Source: Allohoeflea poritis
Lineage (GTDB): Bacteria; Pseudomonadota; Alphaproteobacteria; Rhizobiales; Rhizobiaceae
Direction: 5' to 3'
DNA length: 64,000 nt
Assembly: GCF_027889715.1 (NCBI RefSeq)
Contig: NZ_JAPJZH010000008.1
Span: forward strand, 1-64,000
Position 1 is the first letter of the stretch; each line of letters begins with the position of its first letter. Position numbers and translations under genes: made by a program. The notes under the pieces were generated by a model. It saw only the letters and a list, made by a program, of their open reading frames with translations. It was not told the origin of the DNA and did not search any database. Positions 1-7,907 of this stretch are shown piece after piece.

Positions 1-108
1 CCTGTTGCTCTCGGCAACAATGCCAGCATTGCGCTGCATTATGATATAGAGGCGCGAGAAGACTACGTCGATCAAACTGCCTTCGTAAAGTTCTGGAGAA
101 AACTTTGA
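1..108 (+). CDS. C-terminal fragment of an unidentified protein, cut by the window edge
   Basis: Frame 1 is open from the first base to a TGA at 106-108 and gives 35 residues ending in AFVKFWRKL. The composition looks protein-like, but no start is visible and I do not recognise the family. The strong hairpin at 380-408 could end its transcript. It belongs to the mobile element. Only a short piece is seen, so coding status is a moderate guess. Confidence 0.4.
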   Translation, partial: PVALGNNASIALHYDIEAREDYVDQTAFVKFWRKL

Positions 109-379
109 AATCTGACATGTTCAATCACTAGGCTGGACAGTCGACAAAATACTCCACCAGTCCTGCTGACCAAACCACTGCGCCAGCTAATTTGGTGCGT
201 TGTGACCCAAATCCTGTGTCCCCATACGAGCAGCGCAATCTTTCGGAAGACCGCAAAGCGGACACCGATCCTTTGATAGGCCGCATTGACGGTGGCAAAG
301 CATAATCGCCTGAAGATACTAAATATCCGACCGACTGAGGCAGTTGCATCATCGGCTCCAAAGAACAGTCCGACATACA
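109..379. other. Non-coding stretch, nothing recognised
   Basis: Open frames here run on both strands but overlap each other and show no protein family or convincing ribosome binding site. No RNA gene, repeat or promoter was recognised before the terminator at 380. Confidence 0.4.
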
Positions 380-408
380 AAAGGAGGATCAGCCGATCCT
401 CCTTTTTT
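380..408 (+). terminator. Rho-independent terminator, probably bidirectional
   Basis: A perfect 10-bp stem (381-390 with 395-404) closes a 4-base AGCC loop, and six T residues follow on the plus strand. On the minus strand the hairpin is followed by a shorter T run, and it sits just past the stop of the minus-strand gene at 425-895. It can serve both the truncated gene at the window start and the XRE/RuvC-like pair. Confidence 0.85.
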
Positions 409-424
409 AATGTGAGACACTGGT

Positions 425-895
425 TCAGTCTTCCGGCGGCAGGAACCCGGACTGATCCGCCAGAGCCAGAGCTTCAAAACAGACAAGGTTTCGAGGTTCC
501 CTCTCCCAGATACGATGCCGTGACGGCACCAGTGGTTTGAGTTCCGGGAAGCGACCAGCCAGAGACTTGGCTTCAACAAACTTGTTCGGGTAGTCCTGCG
601 CCCGTGTCACTTGCGCCACCAACACCGTTGACCGCTTGGCGACTCGATACAGAGCCTTGATGATCCGCCGTGTCTTATGGGCTTTGCGTTTCGCCGTATG
701 GTGATTTTCCAAAACAACGATATCAGGATCAAACCTCTCCAGCCATTTGGTCATGGCTGTATTGGCGGCTTTGGTGGCCTCGGCTGGCCCCTCCGAAATC
801 CGCCAATCCTTGACTTTGCCATCGACGAAGACGATGCGTGCAACCCGGCCAGCTCTAACGGCAACCGCCAGAACAACCAGCCGCCTACGCCTCAT
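425..895 (-). CDS. RuvC/RNase H-fold protein, possible resolvase-like nuclease
   Basis: 156 residues. The layout recalls RuvC/YqgF proteins: an N-terminal strand pair (LVVLAVAV, then RVARIVFVDG), a strand ending in an acidic residue (IVVLENHH, residues about 79-86) and a C-terminal helix (FEALALAD). In RuvC the first strand carries a catalytic Asp; here valine or alanine stands there, so activity may be lost or use other residues. It follows the XRE gene with an 11-base overlap and is probably made from the same mRNA, ending at the hairpin at 380-408. A role in processing element DNA is inferred from fold and context only. The fold call is by eye and tentative. Confidence 0.55.
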   Translation of the reverse strand: MRRRRLVVLAVAVRAGRVARIVFVDGKVKDWRISEGPAEATKAANTAMTKWLERFDPDIVVLENHHTAKRKAHKTRRIIKALYRVAKRSTVLVAQVTRAQDYPNKFVEAKSLAGRFPELKPLVPSRHRIWEREPRNLVCFEALALADQSGFLPPED

Positions 896-1235
896 TATCT
901 TGCGGATAGGTATCGATTAAACGCTCCGCCAGACTATTGAGCGTATGCTGACGGTTCATCCGTCCGAGCCAGCCATTGGGCGCATCGGGAATGGTGGTCA
1001 GGCGTTCCCGAAGGTCAATGCGGGCCTCTTTGAAGATCCCGGCAAACAGGCTCTCAAAGTTACGTCCGTAGATAAGCGAGAGCGTACAGAGTTCGCGCAC
1101 GCTTGGCATCCGCTTGCCGTTCTCGATGCGTGAGCAGATCGGTTCAGTTACATTTAATAAATGGGCGCAATCGACCTGGGTCAGGCCCGACTTTTTGCGC
1201 GCTGTTTTCAAATCCAGCGCGAATTCGTTGATCAT
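885..1235 (-). CDS. XRE-family helix-turn-helix regulator
   Basis: 116 residues. Residues about 8-62 form a Cro/C1-type domain: ARKKSGLTQVDCAHLLNVTE is helix 2-turn-helix 3, and SRIENGKRMPS is the typical following segment. The C-terminal half (FKEARIDLRERLTTIP onward) has no recognised domain. It is first in a two-gene unit and overlaps the RuvC-like gene by 11 bases. It is divergent from the coiled-coil membrane gene, with a large nested inverted repeat between them, so it could control both directions and its own expression. Such proteins often repress element transfer or excision; that is inference here. Confidence 0.85.
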   Translation of the reverse strand: MINEFALDLKTARKKSGLTQVDCAHLLNVTEPICSRIENGKRMPSVRELCTLSLIYGRNFESLFAGIFKEARIDLRERLTTIPDAPNGWLGRMNRQHTLNSLAERLIDTYPQDNEA

Positions 1236-1336
1236 AGTGGTGAATGATGAACTTAAAGAACTGATAAGGGCCGAAGCCTACGGTCAGGTTGCGCACGAGA
1301 GATAAACCCGACAGCTACGTATCCAGGCAACATAAA

Positions 1337-1415
1337 CCACGAACCCGGTGGCTGGTTTATCGTCAGTGAGTCGGAGGGGTGGAACCCCTCCGATCAACCA
1401 CCACCGAGTTCGTGG
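1337..1415. repeat. Large nested inverted repeat between divergent genes
   Basis: Outer arms 1337-1357 and 1396-1415 pair almost fully (about 19 of 20 positions, one single-base bulge). Inside lies a perfect 10-bp hairpin, 1371-1380 with 1384-1393, closed by GGA. No T run follows, so it is not a simple terminator. It sits in the roughly 330-base gap between the XRE gene (start 1235) and the gene at 1565. Possible roles are a transfer or replication origin, a recombination site, or an operator. Nothing else was recognised in this gap. Confidence 0.75.
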
Positions 1416-1564
1416 TCATGCTTATCCCAGACGCCCATCAGCTTACCCAATCTGAAATTCGGCGGTAGTGACCGGGAATTGCGGCGGCGCAACCATACAT
1501 CCATCGCTTGCATTTGGGCATCAACTCACACATCATAAATGCCGCTCTGGCTTCGGGGGTGGGG

Positions 1565-2272
1565 ATGCGAGAATTTCTTGATTTCGTTCGTCGGTACATA
1601 GTGCCGATCATGGCGTTTTACTTGCTACTTTTTGGGTTTACTGATGGAAAGTCGATTGCTTGGGCTCAGAGCACTAGTCATAGCGCCAGCCATGCTGCGG
1701 TGAGGGAAATCGACATTCCGCAAAGTCCGTTCTCAGCCGAGCTTGATCTGTTGAATCAAGAAATCGACGGACTACGAACAATTAAAGAGAAGCTCGAAGA
1801 CGCGATTGAAAACGCCGACGAAGAAATGACGTCAAAACAGATCGATGCCTTGGAAGAGCGATTGGAATCCATCCGATCAACTTGGATAATGCTATATAAG
1901 AGCTACAAACAATTGGATCTTGTTCAGAATAGCAAGGAATACCAAACTGCTTGGATCGCGTACCAAGAGAAGCTAATGGATCGCAATGTCAACATGTATG
2001 CTTGGCATGATGAGGCGACGAAATCGATACACTCAACTACAACCATACTTGTTTTGTCTGGCTTGGTAATCTCGGTGGCTCAGATCGTTTTTGGCATGGC
2101 ATTTTATCGGAAAAATCCGGCGGCGGCCGATCAGTATATAGAAACGATCGAACTATCAACAACTCGCATAAAAATCGCCACCACTGTTTCTGGAATGATC
2201 CTGCTCGTGATTACCCTGGCTTTCTTTTACATATACGTGCAGGAGGTGTACTCAATTAAGATGCCGACTTAG
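1565..2272 (+). CDS. Membrane protein with periplasmic coiled coil, family not recognised
   Basis: 235 residues from the ATG at 1565, which follows a G-rich stretch; an in-frame TTG at 1508 would add 19 residues but lacks a ribosome binding site. The N-terminus has a hydrophobic segment (YIVPIMAFYLLLFGF) ending in AWAQ, resembling a signal peptide or anchor. A charged, heptad-like region (about residues 60-150) follows, then two hydrophobic helices near the C-terminus. The likely topology is a periplasmic coiled coil held by C-terminal membrane helices. It is divergent from the XRE gene. Function unknown; surface exclusion or a host-interaction role is speculation. Confidence 0.7.
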   Translation: MREFLDFVRRYIVPIMAFYLLLFGFTDGKSIAWAQSTSHSASHAAVREIDIPQSPFSAELDLLNQEIDGLRTIKEKLEDAIENADEEMTSKQIDALEERLESIRSTWIMLYKSYKQLDLVQNSKEYQTAWIAYQEKLMDRNVNMYAWHDEATKSIHSTTTILVLSGLVISVAQIVFGMAFYRKNPAAADQYIETIELSTTRIKIATTVSGMILLVITLAFFYIYVQEVYSIKMPT

Positions 2273-2418
2273 CGCGCCAAAACCATTTGGATCGTAGCCA
2301 AATCTTCGCGTGTTGATTTCGACCTCTAGTGTGCAGGCCTGCAGTCTCCATTAGCCATTTCGGTAGTGAAAACCACCGCCACTACGCAGCCAGCCAGACC
2401 CCCGGCATACTCTCATCC

Positions 2419-2550
2419 ATGAATGATCAAGAAAAATTCGAGCAGTTCATCGAACTGTGCAAGCGGGTTTATGAGCGCATGGCCGACGAAGGTTCTTGGC
2501 CATGGGCAGATTCGCCAAATTCCGGGGATTTGGTAGAGTCTGAAGATTAG
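2419..2550 (+). CDS. Small acidic protein preceding the serine recombinase
   Basis: 43 residues from the ATG at 2419 (MNDQEKFEQFIELCKRVYER, then a segment with SWPWAD and an acidic end). The frame also opens upstream, but that part is not protein-like. It ends 19 bases before the recombinase start, so the two are probably cotranscribed. I have an uncertain memory of similar short proteins next to alphaproteobacterial serine recombinases, with a conserved aromatic GxWPW-like end. It might be a directionality factor or regulator; this is inference. Confidence 0.6.
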   Translation: MNDQEKFEQFIELCKRVYERMADEGSWPWADSPNSGDLVESED

Positions 2551-2569
2551 AAAATAATCAAAAAATTAT

Positions 2570-4153
2570 ATGAAAAAATGTTTTGGGTACATCCGGGTTT
2601 CAACCAAGAAACAAGGCGACGGAGCGTCTTTGGACGCCCAGAAAGAAGCCATCGTTGAGTTCGCCAAACGCAACGACATAATCATCACCAAATGGTACGC
2701 GGAGCAGAAGACAGCGGCCAAGCGGGGCCGTCCGCAATTCGTAGCTATGATCAAAGCGCTCCGGCAAGGCAAAGCCCAGGGCGTGGTGATGCACAAGATT
2801 GACCGCAGTGCTCGCAACTTCTTCGATTGGGCAAAGATCGGCCAGTTATCCGATGCCGGGATCGACATCCACTTTGCCGTTGAGAGTTTGGACTTCCGCT
2901 CCCGTGGCGGCAGGCTGGCGGCCAATGTGCAGATGGCGGTGGCCGAGGACTACATACGCAACCTCAAGGAGGAAATTCGCAAGGGACAAATCGGACGGCT
3001 GAAGAACGGGTATTATCCCTTCACCGCGCCCCTTGGCTATCTCGACAACGGCAAGGGAAAACTGAAAACGCCAGACCCGAAACGGGCTAAGTTGGTGCAG
3101 ACGCTTTTTGAACTTTATGCCACCGGTACCTATTCAATCCGAACGCTCCGAACCGAGATGATACGGCGGGGTCTCACCAATCGAGATGGAAGACCGCCAG
3201 CCAATAACCTGATTGAACGCATACTCGGCAACCCATTCTATACCGGCATCATAAGTATCAGCGCCACCGGGCAAACATACGAAGGCAAACACAAGCCGCT
3301 GATATCAGCTTCGCTGTTTAAACGGGTGCAAGAGGTGAAGTTCGGCAAGCGGGGCAAGAAGTTCACCCGGCACAATCACATCTATCGTGGCTTGTTTCAG
3401 TGCGCGGGTTGTATGCGCAGCATGATCCCCGAACTGCAGAAGGGCCACGTTTATTACCGCTGCCATAGAATAGACTGCCCCTCAAATATCATTCGGGAAG
3501 ACGATATTGAGAAAGCCGTTGTCGATGAGTTGAGGAAGCTACGACTTGGGCCTGCCGAGATAGAACAACTGACCCACGCCGTTACCGCCTGGGCGGAGGA
3601 AAAGTACGGCGGGAAGGGTAATCAACTGACACTCCAATGCGAACTTGAGAAAGTCGATCAACGTATCGAAAATCTGACTGACGCCCTTATCGACAAACAC
3701 ATTGAACCTGACGCCTACCACAAGCGTCATCAAGCTTTGCTTATCGAGAAACGAGAGCTTGAGGAGAAGGTGGAAAATCTACGAGATTTGCAGTCTGCTG
3801 GCGACAATGTGCAGCGATTTCTCGAACTGGTGAAAAGCCTTGCAGAATACTACCAAACCGTTAGCCCGGACGAAAAACGAGAGTTTGTTGAATACACCGT
3901 CTCGAACCGAACGGTGAAGAACAAAAAGGTAGAGCTGGAACCGTCGGAATGGCTAATTCCGGTGCAGAATGTGACTTCTGTCATGGATGGTGCACTCACT
4001 CCACCCAATTGTCGAAGGGTACCGGACTTGCAGCCATGTCAGATTGAAGCGTTGGTGGTGGCTGCATACTCTGAAGAAGCCAAGCGGTTTGGTGCGATCT
4101 GTCGGAAGTACGACAAGAAATTTAAAAGGCACGAGCAGAGCTCGGAGCAATGA
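2570..4153 (+). CDS. Large serine recombinase (site-specific resolvase/integrase)
   Basis: 527 residues. Residues 1-140 form the resolvase domain, with nucleophile Ser11 in YIRVSTKKQ and the active-site segment KIDRSARN at 76-83. A recombinase domain follows (about 160-265), then a zinc ribbon with Cys278, Cys281, Cys298 and Cys303, and a coiled coil (about 345-425) of the type that controls synapsis direction in large serine integrases. It should cut and exchange DNA through a Ser-DNA link. It overlaps the ATPase gene by 4 bases (ATGA). A tyrosine integrase at the element's edge is more likely to catalyse integration of the whole, so this gene may belong to an older or nested element, or act as a resolvase. 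Confidence 0.95.
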   Translation: MKKCFGYIRVSTKKQGDGASLDAQKEAIVEFAKRNDIIITKWYAEQKTAAKRGRPQFVAMIKALRQGKAQGVVMHKIDRSARNFFDWAKIGQLSDAGIDIHFAVESLDFRSRGGRLAANVQMAVAEDYIRNLKEEIRKGQIGRLKNGYYPFTAPLGYLDNGKGKLKTPDPKRAKLVQTLFELYATGTYSIRTLRTEMIRRGLTNRDGRPPANNLIERILGNPFYTGIISISATGQTYEGKHKPLISASLFKRVQEVKFGKRGKKFTRHNHIYRGLFQCAGCMRSMIPELQKGHVYYRCHRIDCPSNIIREDDIEKAVVDELRKLRLGPAEIEQLTHAVTAWAEEKYGGKGNQLTLQCELEKVDQRIENLTDALIDKHIEPDAYHKRHQALLIEKRELEEKVENLRDLQSAGDNVQRFLELVKSLAEYYQTVSPDEKREFVEYTVSNRTVKNKKVELEPSEWLIPVQNVTSVMDGALTPPNCRRVPDLQPCQIEALVVAAYSEEAKRFGAICRKYDKKFKRHEQSSEQ

Positions 4154-5361
4154 AGGCGGCGCAAGACCGTCAGCTATCATTGAAAGCAAATTCTGGCTTC
4201 AAGCCCGCCAAAGAGCTAGTCAAAAACATCGGCCATACCATCGGCCGCCATCCCCGGCGGCTGTTCGGTATCCGTCAAAGAGATATGCTTCACCACATGG
4301 CAGTATTCGGTCAGACCGGCACCGGCAAGTCAACGCTGTTGGCGCAGTTAATGAAGCAAGATGTAGGGAACGGTAGCGGCTTCTGTCTCATCGACCCCCA
4401 TGGCGATCTGGCCGAGGAAATGAGAGCGCTTTCCGGTGACAACTGTGTCTATTGGAACGTTGCCGATCCCGACAGAGACCTTGGCTATAACCCGCTCACC
4501 TACGTATCAGCCGAGTACCGGCCTCTCATCGCTTCCGGCCTCATTGATACCCTCAAGAAGCAATGGGCGGACGCCTGGGGTGCTCGTATGGAGCATCTGC
4601 TTCGGTATGCTCTGCTGGCTTTGTTAGAGCGGCCTGGTTCCAGCCTGCAAGACATCATTCCCTTGTTTCTCGATAAGGGCTTTCGGGCAAAGGTAATGAG
4701 CCAGGTAACCGACCAGCAAGTACGGTGGTTTTGGCAAACTGAATACAAGGCCATGAACTTCAAGACGGCGGCTGATGGCGTAGCACCGATAGCCAATAAG
4801 CTAGGAGCCTTCTTGGCTCACCCGGTAGTACGAAAGGCTGTTTGTGATCCACCTTCTCCATTACGCTTCCGGAAGCTCATGGACGAGGGTACCACCCTTA
4901 TAGTGAACCTGGCTAAAGGCCGATTGGGGGCTGACGTATCAAACGTCATGGGCGGATTGATCATTTCCAGTCTGGCGCAAGCCGCTTATAGCCGAGAGAG
5001 CCTGCCACCTGACCAGCGACCGCAATACACGCTCTACTGTGACGAGTTTCATAGCTTCACCACCGCTGCCTTTGCCGACATGCTATCCGACCTGCGGAAG
5101 TTTGCCCTCGCACTGGTGCTGACGACACAGCATTCCTCAAAGATAGAACTATCCACCTTTGAGGCCATTCTAGGGAACGTGGGAACGTTGATATCGTTTC
5201 GGGTGGGAGCCAATGACGCCACCATTCTCGCCAAGCAGTTTGCCGCTGACACGCCGCAACCGAAAGACCTAATCAATCTTCCGAACTACGAGATGTTCAT
5301 TAAGCTCATGGTTGAGGGAAGGCAGAGCCAACCGTTTTCGGCCACCACGCAGGCCGTGTAA
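4150..5361 (+). CDS. VirD4/HerA-like DNA-translocating ATPase
   Basis: 403 residues. Walker A is GQTGTGKS at 54-61 and Walker B ends at Asp298-Glu299 (YTLYCDEFH). LIDPHGDLAEEM after Walker A and TTQHSSKIE in the later strand are typical of type IV coupling proteins and HerA-like pumps. There is no N-terminal membrane segment, so it is probably a soluble hexameric motor. It overlaps the recombinase stop by 4 bases, which suggests translational coupling and joint action on DNA. A second, membrane-anchored ATPase of the same superfamily lies at 8961-10874. Confidence 0.9.
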   Translation: MKAAQDRQLSLKANSGFKPAKELVKNIGHTIGRHPRRLFGIRQRDMLHHMAVFGQTGTGKSTLLAQLMKQDVGNGSGFCLIDPHGDLAEEMRALSGDNCVYWNVADPDRDLGYNPLTYVSAEYRPLIASGLIDTLKKQWADAWGARMEHLLRYALLALLERPGSSLQDIIPLFLDKGFRAKVMSQVTDQQVRWFWQTEYKAMNFKTAADGVAPIANKLGAFLAHPVVRKAVCDPPSPLRFRKLMDEGTTLIVNLAKGRLGADVSNVMGGLIISSLAQAAYSRESLPPDQRPQYTLYCDEFHSFTTAAFADMLSDLRKFALALVLTTQHSSKIELSTFEAILGNVGTLISFRVGANDATILAKQFAADTPQPKDLINLPNYEMFIKLMVEGRQSQPFSATTQAV

Positions 5362-5428
5362 CTTCCGCAGACCTTGGTCGAAATATTCTCAATTTCCACG
5401 TCTATAGAATTTTGATCAACACTGCCAA

Positions 5429-5716
5429 TCAGTGAGGAAATTTCGCTATCGCTGCCAATATAATGACGCTAATCTCGGCTGCGGTCGCTCCAATCAAAGT
5501 GACAATGACTGTGGAACTAATTATACGTTGATCAGCTTCTATATAACCAGACCACAAGTAAATAATGTCAACCGCTAAAGCTATTCCCAAAATAATCAAC
5601 AAGACATTGTTTGCCTTCCTGAATAACGGCATTGTATCGCCAACAATTTTCGCAAGCGCACGTTCTTTCTCAGAAACAATAAGTTCCGTTTCCAACTGTG
5701 ACTGCACTATCTTCAT
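5429..5716 (-). CDS. Small membrane protein with two hydrophobic helices
   Basis: 95 residues from the ATG at 5716, chosen because AGGGGG lies about 6 bases upstream; longer frames run back into the terminator hairpin at 5734-5762. A charged N-terminal half (ETELIVSEKERALAKIV) is followed by two membrane helices (NVLLIILGIALAVDIIYLW, then a helix with VTLIGATAAEISVIILAA). Family not recognised. It is convergent with the ATPase gene and separated from the upstream ribbon-helix-helix gene by that gene's terminator. Confidence 0.65.
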   Translation of the reverse strand: MKIVQSQLETELIVSEKERALAKIVGDTMPLFRKANNVLLIILGIALAVDIIYLWSGYIEADQRIISSTVIVTLIGATAAEISVIILAAIAKFPH

Positions 5717-5733
5717 CGTCGGCCCCCTATACA

Positions 5734-5762
5734 AAAAACCCCTCTGAAATCTCAGAGGGGTC
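5734..5762 (-). terminator. Rho-independent terminator of the RHH gene
   Basis: A perfect 10-bp stem (5739-5748 with 5753-5762) has a 4-base loop and, on the minus strand, a run of six T residues. It directly follows the stop of the minus-strand gene 5777-5989. Confidence 0.9.
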
Positions 5763-5776
5763 ATTAAAGATTGCAT

Positions 5777-5989
5777 TCACAACCCTAACAATACTTGCTC
5801 ATTGGTGTCTGGATCAGTAACTGTGACCATATGATTTTCATCGGCAAGTTGCTTTGCGCTGCGGGTGATTGCCAACGCACGACGAATGACTTCGGCCCTA
5901 GTGTTGACTCTGAAATATTCCTTCAACTCATCAAACACCTTTTCAGCCCTGTCATCATACTCCAGCGTCAATTCGTGCTTTTGAGCCAT
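5777..5989 (-). CDS. Ribbon-helix-helix (CopG/Arc-type) regulator
   Basis: 70 residues. The N-terminal strand HELTLEYDD and the helix-turn-helix TRAEVIRRALAITRSAKQLA fit the ribbon-helix-helix fold, in which a dimer binds DNA through a two-stranded sheet. The C-terminal MVTVTDPDTNEQVLLGL forms a short extension. It has its own terminator. It may repress transfer or partition genes of the element or act as an antitoxin; no toxin gene is visible beside it. Confidence 0.8.
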   Translation of the reverse strand: MAQKHELTLEYDDRAEKVFDELKEYFRVNTRAEVIRRALAITRSAKQLADENHMVTVTDPDTNEQVLLGL

Positions 5990-6383
5990 TCCAATCTCCT
6001 CAGATCAGCGAATAAAAAATGGCGCCAAGGGTGCCCCCCAAGACGCCACTCGCTTTTCCTCATCACCCAAACAAGTTGCTGTTTAAGCGATTGATTTATC
6101 GCAGTTTTCCAAAACCGCACAAAAAATAGAGCGATTCGTTCTGTATTAAATGGTACACCCTGCGGGAGGTGATTGCAAACCACCTGGATCAAACATTTAC
6201 AATTAATAGTAAATAGAAAATCATCATTATTTGATTTTTTTTGAAAAGAGCGGAATATAAATTGATATTTTTGATACTTCCTCTCGTCTTTATTTATACT
6301 TTCCGCGGTTTGGCATCGACGCCATCTGTCCGTTTGATGACCGAATAAGCACTGTGGGGAGTTCGAAGGGTTAGACATCGTCA
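5990..6383. other. AT-rich intergenic region, no convincing gene
   Basis: A minus-strand frame covers this stretch but has no family features or ribosome binding site and overlaps the RHH gene, so it is not called. At about 6017-6050 a minus-strand stem (outer CGCC/GGCG pairs, inner GGG/CCC pairs) is followed by six T residues and may be a weak terminator for the gene at 6384-6779. The base composition is clearly AT-richer than its surroundings, as in recently acquired DNA. Confidence 0.45.
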
Positions 6384-6779
6384 TTAATCCAGGTAAAAGG
6401 AAGCACCCCACGAGATAAGAAATTTCGTACGTCCATCGGAGCAATATCCAACCTGCCTGATCGTCGCTGCATTTCTATCGATTTTATATGGATCGTATCC
6501 GCAACCGTAGTCAGGCGTACTCCGAGGGCCACGTTTATACCTAATACACCCGCCGTGTGCTGAATCGATAATCACCGAATTGCAGTATACACCGGATGAT
6601 TTTTCTACTCCTTCTGGAGTTTCCAATTTAACTTCCTCGACACCATATGGGTCAGACGTATCTTCGTCATTGGCGGCGGCAAGTTCTTCAATCAGTTCTT
6701 CGGTCACATATTCAAGTTCCGCCACTGCAATCCCGGTCTCAGCAGCAATGAGATTCTTGATCGCGACGATATCCACCAT
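6384..6779 (-). CDS. Unrecognised acidic protein
   Basis: 131 residues; the start is supported by GGGGGAAG about 4 bases upstream. The N-terminal half is acidic and helical (ETGIAVAELEYVTEELIEEL), a composition seen in some ribosomally made peptide precursors but not diagnostic. The C-terminal half has four Cys (VYCNSVI, GGCIRY, YGCGYD, GYCSDG) and many Tyr and Gly, ending in an aromatic tail. No export signal is seen. Function unknown. Confidence 0.6.
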   Translation of the reverse strand: MVDIVAIKNLIAAETGIAVAELEYVTEELIEELAAANDEDTSDPYGVEEVKLETPEGVEKSSGVYCNSVIIDSAHGGCIRYKRGPRSTPDYGCGYDPYKIDRNAATIRQVGYCSDGRTKFLISWGASFYLD

Positions 6780-6983
6780 AACTTCCCCCTATAGTATATG
6801 TCTTCCCCTTGGACCTCTATAGGTTGTCATCTTGTATTGAAGAAAGCAAGGACCGTAGCTTTTAGTTCCAACAAAGTAGTTCGCGACTGACGTGTCATCT
6901 CTCCGGTGACTTGATCAATGTGGCGGAATATAAAGTGTTTTGCAGCTGATGATTGATAGGGTTCAGAGCAATTGGAGTATTTC

Positions 6984-7907
6984 TTAGACTCTCTTGACGA
7001 CCCAAGATGACTTGGCTGCCCTACCTAGCGACCTTTCAAACAAGTGTGTCAGCGGACGCGGTGGCCTCCAAAACGGCGGCTCAAAGTCGGTGGCCACGCC
7101 AACGGCGATGTAATGACAGGGGCCGAGGTTATCGGAGATCACTTGTAGGATGTTGTTGGCGTGCGTAGCGCTCACCGTCACATAGATGAGCATCATCGGC
7201 GTTTGGCGGCCATACGTCTTTTGGTAGAGCTTATTTCCGATAACAGACTGGTATTGAAGCACCGAGCTTTTGGCAGACTTGCGCTTCCAGTCTGCCGCGT
7301 CGTTTGGTTCAGTATTGCGGTCGGCTTCGAGAGCGTAGGCAATGTGGCCGTCGGGGTAGCCGATGGCGAAGACGCTATCGGGTGTCAGGTGCTTCTTTCG
7401 TCGCCGCCCATCATACAAGAACGGCACGTTCTCAATCTTGAGTTTTTGACCTGCAAATACGTGCGGCGGAACATACTCATAACCACAGCGTAGACACATT
7501 ATGTGCATGGTGGCGGTGATGCAGGAGATCATGAAGTTATGCGGCCACTTGTCTGATGAACTGAAGCTACGCGGTCGGTAAGCATCGACATATAGGCCAT
7601 GTAGTTTGAGGTAGCTAATGCCCTTGTCGGTCAAGTCATAGACGTATTCGTGATAGTTGGCGTTGTCGGTCGCCCGCTGTTGTTTCGGTCGATAGATGTA
7701 GCCGCCAAGCCAGAGCCGCCTTAGCTGGTGTTGCGTGGCCCGCTCGCTCTTCGCGGTGTCTCTGGTCAATTCGTGGAGATAAGACGAAGGCAGACAGCCG
7801 TGGAGGTTGAGGAACTTCAGCCATTCCACCTGCCGCCTGGTTGGGTTTAGCTCGACAGTCCGGGCGGGTCGCTCGCGGAAGCGGCCCCGCCCGATATTGC
7901 TGGTCAT
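6984..7907 (-). CDS. Replication-relaxation family protein (putative relaxase-like)
   Basis: 307 residues. Residues about 20-105 look like a winged helix ([16 protein letters not shown], then [12 protein letters not shown] and [13 protein letters not shown]). The second half carries EADRNTEP at 194-201, a motif I associate with the replication-relaxation family, inside a nuclease-like core. Family members occur on plasmids and integrative elements and are thought to nick or relax DNA for replication or transfer. The ATG overlaps the stop of the upstream methyltransferase (ATGA). Context with two VirD4-like ATPases supports a role in DNA mobilisation. Confidence 0.8.
   Translation of the reverse strand: MTSNIGRGRFRERPARTVELNPTRRQVEWLKFLNLHGCLPSSYLHELTRDTAKSERATQHQLRRLWLGGYIYRPKQQRATDNANYHEYVYDLTDKGISYLKLHGLYVDAYRPRSFSSSDKWPHNFMISCITATMHIMCLRCGYEYVPPHVFAGQKLKIENVPFLYDGRRRKKHLTPDSVFAIGYPDGHIAYALEADRNTEPNDAADWKRKSAKSSVLQYQSVIGNKLYQKTYGRQTPMMLIYVTVSATHANNILQVISDNLGPCHYIAVGVATDFEPPFWRPPRPLTHLFERSLGRAAKSSWVVKRV

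Noticed and set aside
1508-1564. TTG start for the coiled-coil membrane protein
   Set aside because: No ribosome binding site, and the extra residues do not look like a signal sequence; the ATG at 1565 is better placed.
5777-5989. Toxin-antitoxin pair based on the ribbon-helix-helix protein
   Set aside because: No toxin-like gene lies next to it, and it has its own terminator before the small membrane gene.
5968-6444. 158-codon minus-strand frame in the AT-rich gap
   Set aside because: It overlaps the RHH gene and the start of another gene's end, has no ribosome binding site and an irregular composition.
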